Shown: one piece after another, positions 37,566 through 46,431 of the stretch
How the letters are laid out: each line of letters starts with the position of its first letter
Numbering within the stretch: the first letter of the stretch is position 1
NCBI RefSeq assembly: GCF_019599045.1
Contig: NZ_CP080623.1
Location: 1,262,501-1,326,500 of the forward strand
DNA length: 64,000 nucleotides
Direction of reading: 5' to 3'
Source of the DNA: Roseovarius sp. SCSIO 43702
GTDB taxonomy: Bacteria; Pseudomonadota; Alphaproteobacteria; Rhodobacterales; Rhodobacteraceae
Position numbers and translations under genes: made by a program
The notes under the pieces: generated by a model
What the model saw: only the letters and a program-made list of their open reading frames with translations
What the model was told of the DNA's origin: nothing
Databases searched by the model: none

Positions 37566-37592
37566 AAAAAGGGGCGGCACATGCCGCCCTTT
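37566..37592 (-). terminator. Rho-independent terminator for the minus-strand genes at 37.6-39.0 kb
   Basis: On the minus strand GGGCGGC-ATGT-GCCGCCC forms a 7-bp GC stem followed by CTTTTTT. It begins 22 bases after the stop at 37614. The plus strand has only TTT after the stem, so the minus-strand direction is favoured. Confidence 0.8.
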
Positions 37593-37613
37593 GCTTCTTG
37601 TGTCCGTGCTCGT

Positions 37614-38012
37614 TTACCGCGCTCGCCAGCTACGCAGTGCCGCTTCGATGCGCCCATAGGCCTGCAGCATCTCGTGGTGCGAGTGCCTTCTGTCGCAGCA
37701 TTGGTGGGCGTAGGTATCCGCGCCGGTATGTCTTATCTCATAGCTGAGTGCGAGGAACGCTTCGCGTGCCGCCGGGCTTGGCGGATCAGGATGTCTTGGG
37801 GACGTCATCACCGTGATGCCTGCGATCTCACGGCCGCATTGGACGTAGTGCCGGTCGATCCAGACGAGGGCCGACGGTAAGCGGTACTTCTGGACCAGCC
37901 AAAGCGTGACATCGCAGATGTCCTGCTCGAGACCGAATTCCTTCGGATAGACACTCAGGCGGCGCTGTCTCGCGATCTGCAGGGCACATCGCGGTGCGGG
38001 CTTACCCGGCAT
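37614..38012 (-). CDS. Hypothetical protein, third gene of a small unknown operon
   Basis: A 132-residue protein of unrecognised family. It opens MPGKPAPRCALQIARQRRLS and has VTLWLVQKYRLPSALVWIDRHYV in the middle; the C-terminus is rich in His and Cys (HQCCDRRHSHHEM). It overlaps the upstream gene by 11 bases and is followed by a strong terminator, so it is probably the last gene of an operon with the next two entries. No membrane segment is predicted. Confidence 0.6.
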   Translation of the reverse strand: MPGKPAPRCALQIARQRRLSVYPKEFGLEQDICDVTLWLVQKYRLPSALVWIDRHYVQCGREIAGITVMTSPRHPDPPSPAAREAFLALSYEIRHTGADTYAHQCCDRRHSHHEMLQAYGRIEAALRSWRAR

Positions 38013-38352
38013 GGCGGAACCTCGCGAGCAGTTCGCTGACGCGCGCGCCGTGCCATCGTGTCATGTCAGATGCCGGCAGGCTGCGCTCATGGCTGATCCG
38101 ATCGAGCGCGGAGGGTGCTTGCTCCGACAGAATGCGACGGATGTCGCGCAGCGCCTGTTCGACGGCATCGGCATCCGGGAACCTTTCGGAGATCGCACCG
38201 TGCAGATCGCAGAGAGCGTCGAACCCGCTCCGGTCGTCGAGCGCATCCAGGAGGTCGCAGAGACCAGCGCCGTGTCGGCGCAGGTGATCCTCTGTCGCTG
38301 CCACTGCGTTGAAGCGAGCCTGGCTGGCGTCGAGTTTGGTGGAGTTGAGCAT
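38002..38352 (-). CDS. Hypothetical protein, second gene of a small unknown operon
   Basis: A 116-residue, mostly helical protein. ATG at 38352 has AGGGAG seven bases upstream; the open frame extends 52 codons further but without a ribosome site. Segments such as GLCDLLDALDDRSGFDALCDLHGAI are acidic and leucine-rich. No family recognised. It overlaps the next gene by 11 bases. The 248-bp gap to the upstream gene holds a GCGTCACG-type hairpin near 38545-38585. Confidence 0.6.
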   Translation of the reverse strand: MLNSTKLDASQARFNAVAATEDHLRRHGAGLCDLLDALDDRSGFDALCDLHGAISERFPDADAVEQALRDIRRILSEQAPSALDRISHERSLPASDMTRWHGARVSELLARFRHAG

Positions 38353-38600
38353 GATTTTCTCCCTTTCATGCATGAAGAACGGTACTGGTTGTGCCTGATT
38401 CATCGGCGTCATGGTCCGTGCGTCGCGGGGGAGAGATGGGTCGGGCTGGCTCCTTTCGGTTGGTGACTTGTCCTGATGACGAGGACATTGGCCATTCTCC
38501 GGGAGCACGAAGGAAAAAGTGGTAGGCTGGCCGATTTTTCTTGTTGAGCGGCTGCGTCACGCCGGCCGCCGCGCTGGACGCGTGACGGCCGGGGCGAGCA

Positions 38601-38996
38601 TCAGAGGATCCGGCTAACTTCGCGTGGAGTGATCCCCGCGCCGCGCAGCACATCATCGAGACCGTCAGCGAGCAGGCAAAGTTCGGGCACGATCGGGTCC
38701 TCGGGCTCGAGAAGGCCGAAGCATCCTTCATTGCCCCACTCATCTTCACCGGCCTCATCGAGGAAAAGGATCGCGCGCAGCTGGAGAAGCAGGCGCCGGA
38801 GACGGTGGGTGATCGACCCGGGCTGTTCCAGGCCGTCGCGGATCGCGTTGAGGAGCCGCGCGCCGCGCCGGTCTGCGAGCAGAACGGCTGCATTGCCGAG
38901 CGCCTCGTCGTGCTGGGAGAAAAACTCCCTCAGTGCCAGCTCGCCGGCCGACATCGAGCGGGCTTCGATGCTGGTGGTTGCTCTCGAATGAAACAT
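38601..38996 (-). CDS. Hypothetical protein, first gene of a small unknown operon
   Basis: A 131-residue acidic helical protein with the strong ribosome site AAGGAGG six bases before ATG 38996. It contains NAAVLLADRRGARLLNAI and LRRLLLQLRAILFLDEAGED and ends PREVSRIL. No family recognised. The style (short, helical, Leu/Arg/Asp-rich) resembles the second gene, and the two could be distant relatives or partners. They lie between two defence-like blocks. The upstream 1.4 kb seems empty. Confidence 0.65.
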   Translation of the reverse strand: MFHSRATTSIEARSMSAGELALREFFSQHDEALGNAAVLLADRRGARLLNAIRDGLEQPGSITHRLRRLLLQLRAILFLDEAGEDEWGNEGCFGLLEPEDPIVPELCLLADGLDDVLRGAGITPREVSRIL

Positions 38997-40381
38997 GGAG
39001 ACCTCCTTGTGTTTGTTTCGTCCGGGCTTCGTCCCGGGTCAGGAAGGAGGGGAGGTCCTTTGTGCTGTCCGTCGCTGTGTCTCCCGCCGCGGCTGGAGGG
39101 CGCCAAATCAGCGAGCTGTCGAATGTTGGATGGTCACTGCTTCGGGAGACCTCGCTTGTTTCGTCTGTCACAAGCGAGATTGGCCGGATGCTCTGGAGGC
39201 GAAGCATTTTTCCGGGTAGTCAGGAAAAAATGCTTCGTTCTCGCGGCGTCATCTTTGTCGCGCGCAGCAATGAAAATCTCTAATTCCGGGTGTAAATTGC
39301 CGCCCCGATTAGCACTGGAACGACACTATCGTGCACCAGGTATTTAAGGCCAACACCTTAGGCACGATGGTTCAAAAGCCGAACAGCGTAGGTTTGCAGG
39401 GTTGAGCGGCTCGCCCCCTGCGCCGTGACCGTAAAGCAAACAAACGGCAACCTCGGAGTGTCAGCAAGCGCGCTTAGACGGGACGGCAAGATTTATTGGC
39501 CAAGTTATCAAAGGCGTCATCATGCCAATAGCGGCAAGGTCCAGCAGACTCCCCTTGCATGGGCATAGGTGCTGGCGGGTCGGCCGGTTTCCGGAGGAAG
39601 CTGAAATTTCCGAGCTGCATTGGCAGCGTAACATTGATCGCGCATGGTCCCTCAGGTGACCTCTTAGCGCGCGGGCGTTCGCGAACGATGCACGCGACCG
39701 ATCAGAGCACAGGATTATCTTGAGTTGCATGTGACAACCCGCTTCGCCACAGCGCCAGGCTGTCTTGCAGCGCCATGGAGAGAGCAGGTAGGCCCACCGC
39801 GGAAAATGCCCGCTCAACGGTCAAAACAACCAGCCCTGTACTTCATGTCACTCAGTGGGGATAGGACTAAGCCGCTCCATGGCAGCGGCGTCCTTGGGTA
39901 TCGTTGGTCCGTCAATTCAGTTATTCTATGTGGCCGGGCTTTTTGGGCTGACAGTCGTGCTCTTCCCACCGCCAGCCAAGAGTTCCCATGGGTTCAGGAT
40001 GGTCAGACCGGTGAAGCGCCTCGCTGACACGGCGCCAGAGTGAGTGAGCTCGTTGCCGGCATTCCAAGAGAATACTGGAAATATCGGCAGGCTGCGCCCG
40101 CGAAGTGAGAGCAGCCTGTCCGATCATTGCCCGCGCGGATTGTGGGGAGGGCCTGACTTCCAACCGCGGTACGCGAAGAACATGCCGCTGCTACCGCCGC
40201 GTGCCGCCAGAGATCATCCTACGAGCCTTTTCCTGCCATGATCCCGGCGGCAAGAACCTTCAGTTCATCAAAAAATGTGTTCAAACTTTCTCCCGTCCGC
40301 TCCGCCACTTGCCCCCGCGAAAGCGTTCTCTCCGTCCGGCTGCGGCTGGATTTTTCCGTTATATTCAAGGGTTATGCGGGA
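38997..40381. other. Long stretch with no convincing gene; contains a hairpin at 39201-39236
   Basis: About 1.4 kb without a supportable gene on either strand: frames are short, shift often and lack ribosome sites. GAAGCATTTTTCC (39201-39213) and GGAAAAAATGCTTC (39223-39236) form a 13-bp inverted repeat with one extra base, about 205 bp upstream of the 38996 gene. It could be a bidirectional terminator, an operator or a small-element end. The rest may be decayed mobile DNA or non-coding control sequence. Confidence 0.45.
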
Positions 40382-40481
40382 GGGGCTCTTAACCGGCAGA
40401 GCCCAAGAGCGCCGGGTCTGGCGTCTCTATTTTCCCGGTTTCTCCCGACCTCTTAACCGCGCCCCGGCGGTTAAGAGCCCC
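40382..40481. repeat. Three-part inverted repeat with two alternative hairpins
   Basis: GGGGCTCTTAACCG (40382-40395) is perfectly complementary to CGGTTAAGAGCCCC (40468-40481). A second copy of the left arm, CTCTTAACCGC (40450-40460), pairs with the same right arm (40467-40477) over 11 bp with a 6-nt loop. Only one hairpin can form at a time. It lies 110 bp downstream of the res stop, between converging blocks. Confidence 0.7.
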
Positions 40482-40569
40482 AAGCATCTGATTTTGCGGC
40501 GTATTCCCGCAGCCGCGGGATCGGCTGGTTCGAATGGGCCGTCTCTCTGCGTTCGCGACCGACAACGAA

Positions 40570-40595
40570 CCCGTGGGCTCATCCCGTGGGCTCAT
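40570..40595. repeat. 13-bp tandem duplication across the res stop codon
   Basis: CCCGTGGGCTCAT occurs twice head to tail at 40570-40582 and 40583-40595. The second copy contains the TGA stop (on the minus strand) of the res gene. It looks like a replication-slippage event and leaves the protein unchanged or slightly altered at its last residue. Confidence 0.75.
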
Positions 40596-43186
40596 ACGGT
40601 GTAGTCATCCGCGACGGCACTCTCGTATAGCGCCTTGACGGACGTCGCGCTTTCCACGGCGGCTCGCACCGCCTCTTCCTTAAGATCCAGAACGCGAAAA
40701 CTCTCGCCCACCTTCGCGACCGCATCTATCCGGCGGAAGGTTTCGCCGTATGTCGCAGCGTACTTCGCAAGCCCCTTCAGCTTCGGGATCGAGTCACCGA
40801 ACTGTGTCCCGTGCGGGTCGACGATGTCGGCGGCAATGGACCCATCTGCCAGCTCCGCGAAGAAGATAAAGTCCGGCCGCACGATCTTGACGTCTCCGCC
40901 GTCCTCGTAAGTCACGCCGAGGGAGTCCTGGCTGGACCGAGACGGATTCCGATACCAGGCGATTGTTCCCGCGCGCTTCAGCTCTGCGGACACAACGTCT
41001 CCTTCCCACGAGTTAAAATCCTCCGGGAACATGCCGTCTGCGGCGCACAAAAGGTGCCGTTCGAAGCGTGGCAGCGGGGTCTCCGAGCCATCCGCTTCTC
41101 GCACGGTAGTGGGCTGCATCCACGAAGTTGGTTTGGCCAGATCGACATCCAGAGGATGAGCGCTCATCTCACGGATCTGGCGATAGACCTCCTGGCGCTC
41201 GTCCGAGAGGCTCTTGATCTCGATCCGTTGCTTCGTGAGCCACTTGTTTGCGAGGCTCTCTGCCTCTAACTCTAGGTACTCCTTCACTTCCGGTACCAAC
41301 CCGAGCGCCGCTACCGTGACGCGCGCCTCGATCAACGCGGCTTCAAGGTCGTCATCGTGGCCCTCTGCCTTCGCGAGAGCTTCACTGTAGGACGTTGCAA
41401 GATCCGGACTAATTGTGCGCCCTGCACGGCGGTATGCATCATCGATCACCGCGAAATCCGCAGCCTCGAGGAAGTCGTCGAACGACATCTCTCGTGTCTC
41501 CAGATCGGTCTTGAGGCTCTTGCCTTCGACCGTCAGGACCGTCTTGCGCGCCTTCGCGATCTCCGACTTGTATCGCTCTCGCGCGGCGTTCAGCACCTTG
41601 TGCATCTCGGCGTGGGCCTTCTTGCCGGCTCCCGGCAGGAGCCCGTCAGCAGCGAGTTCGTGGGCCAGCGAGGTCAGGCGTTTCACGGGCTTGGCCTGGC
41701 GCTTCGGCAGCGACTGCGACGGGAGAGAGAGCAGCTTGCCCCAGACCGCCTCCGGAATGGCCGGATTCGGCTTCATTTCGTCGGGATTTACTAGCACGCG
41801 CCGGCCGGGAAGCTCTTCGCCCCCGTCGCCGCCGGACATCAGCGCCTTGGCTACATCCTTCACCGATTGCGCGTCGAAGAACGGCAAGAGGCAGTCAACG
41901 GCGTTGAGCCGCTCGTTACCAGGGATCCTCCTCGCAAGCGGCGTACGGACCATCCGGCCGAGAAGCTGCGTGATGTGCGTTCTGTCCTTCGCGGGACGGA
42001 ACGACACCATCACCTCAGCCCTCGGGCAGTCCCAGCCGGTGCTGATTGCGTCCTTGGCGATCAGAACGCGCACCCAGGTCGACTCCTGAACGCGCTCCGG
42101 CGAGATGTAGGGAATCGAGTGGCTGCCGAAGGTCTGGGTCGTGTGGTCCCCGAAAACATGGGCCACCGCGTCGTCGCCGAGCTCGGGCCAGCGCTCGTAG
42201 ATCGTATCGAGAGCGCGCCCAATGTCATCGGGGTCTGGCGAGTTCGGCACCTGCAGGACCATGAGCGGCGCCACGGTGTCCGCGTCATCCTGCTGCTTTG
42301 CGTACTCCTCCCAGGCGGCCGTGATCTCTTTCAGCTTGTCGGTGCCGCGCCGGACCAGCACGGTATCGAACTGGCCGACCTCATTGGGCACGTCGAGGAT
42401 GATCGTGTCCTTCAGCAGGCCCGAGGCCTGCACCTTGCCGGAATCGACCACCACGTTGGGAAGAGTGGCCCGGCTTTGCATGTCGGCCATGGCGGCGTTG
42501 AAGCGTTCGACCGTCGCCGAGATGCCGAGGACGATCGGGATACCGGGCACCGAGCCGGACCCGTTGATCAGTCGCTTCACGATGGTTGGCTTCTCGCCGC
42601 CGCCATTCCCGCCCGAGGCCTTCATCCCGCGGTGTGCCTCGTCGAGGACGAGGTAGAGGGTCAGATCGGGATCCTCGATCGTGTTCTGGATCGTGTCCCA
42701 GATCGTGAAGGCGCGCATGTCGGGCATGACGGTCTGGCGGCCGTCCGTCTCGACGCCCGGGTCGTCAGGGTCGTGGCCGCGCACCAGCAGGCTCGACTTG
42801 CTCAGCTTTTGCGTGTTCAGGAAATAGACCTTCCCAGCCTCAAGCTTCTCGCGGTTGAAGGTGTTCTGCACGATCACAAGATCCGACAGCGTCAGACGGT
42901 CGGATGCCTCACGCAGACGGAAATGCGACTGGGCGTTCAGCGCAGGGTCGTCGCTGAACCAGATCACGACCGCGCCGGGATCGGGCTCGAAGTCGAAGTT
43001 GTCATCGCCGTGGAACAGTGCCTCGAACACGGCCGCGGCCATGACGGTCTTGCCGGCGCCGGTAGTCGCGGTGAGCGAGAAGGCGTGCCGATCCCCATCC
43101 TCGTGCCAGCGCTTAGCGGCCTTGCGGAGGTTGGTGAGCACGTCCTTGACGGCATCTTCCTGGTAATCTTTGAGCGTGAACTTCAT
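40592..43186 (-). CDS. res: Type III restriction enzyme-like subunit R (DEAD/DEAH helicase with C-terminal nuclease-like domain)
   Basis: An 864-residue SF2 helicase. Walker A is TATTGAGKTVMA (about 39-50), the DEAD-type box is LYLVLDEAHRGM, motif III SATVERF, and motifs V-VI are in KDAISTGWDCPRAEVM and ITQLLGRMVRTPLAR. The C-terminal region has VRPDFIFFAELADGS then AADIVDPHGTQF, where a PD-(D/E)xK nuclease would have Asp then Glu-x-Lys; the E-x-K is replaced by D-I-V-D, so cleavage by the standard site is doubtful. It starts three bases after the mod stop, the usual Mod-Res order, so the two form one unit. It probably cuts or translocates unmodified invading DNA. Confidence 0.87.
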   Translation of the reverse strand: MKFTLKDYQEDAVKDVLTNLRKAAKRWHEDGDRHAFSLTATTGAGKTVMAAAVFEALFHGDDNFDFEPDPGAVVIWFSDDPALNAQSHFRLREASDRLTLSDLVIVQNTFNREKLEAGKVYFLNTQKLSKSSLLVRGHDPDDPGVETDGRQTVMPDMRAFTIWDTIQNTIEDPDLTLYLVLDEAHRGMKASGGNGGGEKPTIVKRLINGSGSVPGIPIVLGISATVERFNAAMADMQSRATLPNVVVDSGKVQASGLLKDTIILDVPNEVGQFDTVLVRRGTDKLKEITAAWEEYAKQQDDADTVAPLMVLQVPNSPDPDDIGRALDTIYERWPELGDDAVAHVFGDHTTQTFGSHSIPYISPERVQESTWVRVLIAKDAISTGWDCPRAEVMVSFRPAKDRTHITQLLGRMVRTPLARRIPGNERLNAVDCLLPFFDAQSVKDVAKALMSGGDGGEELPGRRVLVNPDEMKPNPAIPEAVWGKLLSLPSQSLPKRQAKPVKRLTSLAHELAADGLLPGAGKKAHAEMHKVLNAARERYKSEIAKARKTVLTVEGKSLKTDLETREMSFDDFLEAADFAVIDDAYRRAGRTISPDLATSYSEALAKAEGHDDDLEAALIEARVTVAALGLVPEVKEYLELEAESLANKWLTKQRIEIKSLSDERQEVYRQIREMSAHPLDVDLAKPTSWMQPTTVREADGSETPLPRFERHLLCAADGMFPEDFNSWEGDVVSAELKRAGTIAWYRNPSRSSQDSLGVTYEDGGDVKIVRPDFIFFAELADGSIAADIVDPHGTQFGDSIPKLKGLAKYAATYGETFRRIDAVAKVGESFRVLDLKEEAVRAAVESATSVKALYESAVADDYTV

Positions 43187-43189
43187 GGG

Positions 43190-45325
43190 TTAGCGGCCCA
43201 TCGAAAAGCGGAAATTGGAAAGGTACGACTCGTAGAGCCGGATCGGCTCGACCGAGTCGGGCAGCCTGCGCGCGACGGATTGAAAGCGTCGGTCGTCGTC
43301 TGTGACGATATAGGCGATGCGCAGCCCGTCGCAGGCATCGACTGCGTCGCAGAACTCCGCCGAGCGGTCCAGGTCGACCAACAGCCCATACGTGTCGGCG
43401 ACGGCCCAGCCCTCCTCCGGCAGTGCATCGATCCGGCGTCCCTCGGCGCCCGCGCGTATCCAGAGGAGCGGCGCGATGCGCTGGAAGGCGAGGTTGTGAT
43501 GCACCGCGACCGGCGTCTCGTAGGTCAGCGTGAAGAACTCGGCGTTCTCTTCGAAGCCCTTGGCCATCGGGAACTCGTCCGTGAACTTGTAGTCGCCGTC
43601 GATGTCGTCGCCTTCGGGCGTCTTGCCTGTGATCGCGGCTCTGATCCGGGGCTTCGTGATGTAGTCGCAGATGCCCCACTTCTCCCAATCGGGATCGCCG
43701 GGACGAAGGCCTGACTTCCGGAGCGCGGCCTGCTCGTCAGCTGCGACCTCGTTGTTGGTGACCGAGATGCACTGGCGTCTGCCGCCGTCTTGTCGATTGA
43801 GGCGCATGACGGCGTGAGCGGTTGTTCCAGAGCCAGCGAAAAAATCGAGAATAACGGAGTCAGGCTTCGACTTAATGAAGAATCGAAGCACATCCTCGAT
43901 TGCATAAAGACTCTTTGGGAACGGGAATTTTCGACGCGGAATGAGCTTGATCAGAAGACGGCTACCGTATTGCGTCGCATCATGAGATGGAATGCGCCAC
44001 TGGGTCGATGGTATAGCAAGAACCTCTCCATCCATCGTTTCATTCTCAGCAAGCTGAATGGAGCCATCTTGACCAATTCCAAGGGTCTCATATTCGCCGC
44101 TCTGCACCTTCTTCCATTCGCCGGGCTTCAAATAATAAACAGTAAAGCCTTTTTCTTCGCTGCCACCAATTCTTACGCGCCCCTCAGCTAAGTAAGACTT
44201 TAGAGTTGCTGGGGAAACCTGCCAGCGCCCCTCCGTCTCATCTTTCCGAATTGGCAATATGGCAACCGAACTGGGCGGCCCCTCGGGAGCATCGGACACA
44301 CCTTCCGGGAGTGGATCACCTATCTGAGTGATCCGGTTCGTCGCCACATCCACGTAAATCGGATAAAAGCCGCCTGGTGAGTCTTTGCGTTGGGCCGCTG
44401 TTCCAGAACGGCGCAGCAAGTCCCATCGCGCCTTACCAGTGTGGGTGCGCCCCTTTGCGCTCACCCAATCCCGACCAAGTGGAAGGCGCTCTGGAGCCGC
44501 ATCACCGATCATGACAACAAATACGTACTCGTCAATCCGAGCGAAAGAACCAGTTCTTGCCTGTGCCGCCGGATTGATCGAGCTCGAGATCATCTGTATT
44601 CGCGCCTCTGGAAAAAGCTGCTCAAGTAGCATTCCAAGTCGCAGGCACTCTTTTTCGTCAATGGTAACAAGTAGGACTGAGCTGTCTGGACTGAGAAGCG
44701 CGCCAGCAACTCGAAGGCGGCGCTCCATAAATGCCAACCACTTCGAGTGGCGATATAGATCTTCGCCTTCAACATAATCGTTGTTGTATTTCCAGTCTCG
44801 AGCACCCGTGTTGTAGGGCGGATCGATGTAAATCGCGTCGACCTTCCCGCGGTGCGTATAGGTCAGCGCCTCCAGAACATGGAAGTTCTCGCCGTTGATC
44901 ACGGTGTGATACGGCTTGTCTCCACCGCGCTCGACCTTCCCTGTGCTGACCAGCCCCGGATAGATGTAGTCGCGGAACTCCGCGACGACGACGAGGTCGT
45001 CGGTCGCGACATCGGCCGTCTCGGGCTCGGCGGCGTCGATCAGCGAGACATGCGCCATGCGCTTGCCGTTGGCTTCGTCGATGCGGAGCACCTTCCAAAG
45101 CCGCGGGTCGCCCTTGGCCGTGGACCCGCGCGGCGGCAGGATGCGCACCTTGTCCCCCCGGCGGATCGGCCGCCCTGGCAGCTCCACGCTCTCGGGCCGG
45201 TGACGCTCGAAGTTGAGACCGAAGGCACGCCGTGACGCCAGCGCTTTGAATTCACGCTCCAGCTCGTCTCCGAGAGCTCGATCCTTCGCCTTCGCCCGTG
45301 CGATCAGATCCGTCAGTCGCGACAC
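43190..45325 (-). CDS. mod: Type III-like site-specific DNA methyltransferase (Mod, beta class)
   Basis: A 711-residue N6-adenine methyltransferase. Motif IV DPPYNTGARDWKYNNDYVE near residue 170 precedes the SAM motif LDFFAGSGTTAHAVM near 545, the beta-class order of type III Mod proteins. The middle of the gene (about 43800-44800) is less GC-rich and would contain the target-recognition domain. GTG at 45325 starts the protein, with AGAGG seven bases upstream. The Res gene follows at once. Type III enzymes methylate one strand of a short asymmetric site. Confidence 0.92.
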   Translation of the reverse strand: MSRLTDLIARAKAKDRALGDELEREFKALASRRAFGLNFERHRPESVELPGRPIRRGDKVRILPPRGSTAKGDPRLWKVLRIDEANGKRMAHVSLIDAAEPETADVATDDLVVVAEFRDYIYPGLVSTGKVERGGDKPYHTVINGENFHVLEALTYTHRGKVDAIYIDPPYNTGARDWKYNNDYVEGEDLYRHSKWLAFMERRLRVAGALLSPDSSVLLVTIDEKECLRLGMLLEQLFPEARIQMISSSINPAAQARTGSFARIDEYVFVVMIGDAAPERLPLGRDWVSAKGRTHTGKARWDLLRRSGTAAQRKDSPGGFYPIYVDVATNRITQIGDPLPEGVSDAPEGPPSSVAILPIRKDETEGRWQVSPATLKSYLAEGRVRIGGSEEKGFTVYYLKPGEWKKVQSGEYETLGIGQDGSIQLAENETMDGEVLAIPSTQWRIPSHDATQYGSRLLIKLIPRRKFPFPKSLYAIEDVLRFFIKSKPDSVILDFFAGSGTTAHAVMRLNRQDGGRRQCISVTNNEVAADEQAALRKSGLRPGDPDWEKWGICDYITKPRIRAAITGKTPEGDDIDGDYKFTDEFPMAKGFEENAEFFTLTYETPVAVHHNLAFQRIAPLLWIRAGAEGRRIDALPEEGWAVADTYGLLVDLDRSAEFCDAVDACDGLRIAYIVTDDDRRFQSVARRLPDSVEPIRLYESYLSNFRFSMGR

Positions 45326-45343
45326 GCTGAAACCTCTTCTATC

Positions 45344-45661
45344 TCAATACTTGCTGACCAGGATGCCCGCCTTGCGCCCGGACGCCAACCGGTCCGTCGC
45401 GTCGAGCCGCGCGGAGACGCTTGGGCTGGTTGGCCCAAGATCGGACGAGGCTGGAGGGGTCGCGCGCATGGCGGTCATCGTGGTCGCTCTCACTTCACAG
45501 CAGGCGGCGGCATTGCCGGACGCCCCGGATTTGAGCTGACATTCCCGCCGTTTACGCCTGCAGACTAAGCCGCGCCGGCCTCCTTCCGCAAGTCGAATGG
45601 CCAGACGAAGCCGCTCCGGAACCGATGACGTCGCGCATTTCATCCTCGCTCGGCGTCTCAC
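45344..45661 (-). CDS. Possible small gene between the unknown protein and mod
   Basis: A 105-codon open frame fills the gap between two minus-strand genes almost exactly. The product is Arg-, Ala- and Cys-rich with no recognised domain and ends RLASGRKAGILVSKY. There is no clear ribosome site, and the composition could equally be chance in high-GC DNA. It may instead be leader sequence of mod. Confidence 0.2.
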   Translation of the reverse strand: MRRRARMKCATSSVPERLRLAIRLAEGGRRGLVCRRKRRECQLKSGASGNAAACCEVRATTMTAMRATPPASSDLGPTSPSVSARLDATDRLASGRKAGILVSKY

Positions 45662-45663
45662 GG

Positions 45664-46431
45664 CTACAGGGGAAGCGCGTCCTGGCCCGTGTCGTCCACC
45701 CGCAGAACCCCCAGCAGCTGCCAGGTCTTTGGGTGTTTGGCCTTGTTCCCGACGCAGAAGAGCATGCCCTTCTTTGGGTATTCATCGTTGAAAGTCGTGC
45801 TCATCCACTCAAGCGCCGCGCGCTCTGACCCCTCGCGACGTTTTCCAAAGAAGAACATGGCATGGGCTTCCCAATCGCCGTTCGCGTAATCGTGCGGCCC
45901 AGTGCCGTCCTCGAAACTGAACCGGAACTCGTAGGGGCTTGGCTCCAGCGCCTTTAGTTCTTCGTCGAAAAAATCGCCCTGGCTTGCGGCCTGCCGATAA
46001 GTCTCGCGCTCCGCCTCAATCTGTTCGGGCGATTTCGCCTTATAGTAGAAGCGTGTGTTTCTTGGTCGGATCAACGCCAAGGACCTACCGGCTTCCGCAG
46101 CTTCCGCCACGGACTTCGAGACAAGCGGGTTAAGGAAGGCGGCTCGATCTTTGCGCGGCATGCGCCCATCCCGCTTGATCGACTCTTCGGCGACATGACA
46201 GCTTTCGCCACGATTGTCTCGTGTCGGTCTGCGGTACTTGAAATCCACCCAATCCCAACGCTTGAAGGCGGACTCATCGGAAAGGTGGCGGAATCGCACA
46301 GGATAAAGCCGCTTGAACGCGCCTCGGGCAGTCACCCCGGCGCAGCAGACCGTTTCCCCGTGAGCGGTACTACGCTGCGGTAGCGCCTTCACCAGAATGG
46401 AAACGCGGCAGTTTTGCAGCGTTACGGACAT
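45664..46431 (-). CDS. Uncharacterised protein paired with DUF488
   Basis: A 255-residue soluble protein. Its opening, VSILVKALPQRSTAHGETVC then CAGVTARGAFKRLYPVRFRH, and WDWVDFKYRRPTRDNRGES recall proteins that occur next to DUF488 genes in many bacteria (pattern: C-A-G-x-T then R-L-Y-P-x-R-F-R). No catalytic motif is known to me; conserved aromatic and Arg residues suggest nucleic-acid or nucleotide contact. The first 62 bases overlap the end of the DUF488 gene, an unusually long overlap, and the conserved opening means it is real. ATG at 46431 is the start. The two must be made together. Confidence 0.72.
   Translation of the reverse strand: MSVTLQNCRVSILVKALPQRSTAHGETVCCAGVTARGAFKRLYPVRFRHLSDESAFKRWDWVDFKYRRPTRDNRGESCHVAEESIKRDGRMPRKDRAAFLNPLVSKSVAEAAEAGRSLALIRPRNTRFYYKAKSPEQIEAERETYRQAASQGDFFDEELKALEPSPYEFRFSFEDGTGPHDYANGDWEAHAMFFFGKRREGSERAALEWMSTTFNDEYPKKGMLFCVGNKAKHPKTWQLLGVLRVDDTGQDALPL

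Noticed and set aside
41867..43714. 615-codon plus-strand frame across res and mod
   Set aside because: Runs antisense through two confident genes; composition of a shadow frame.
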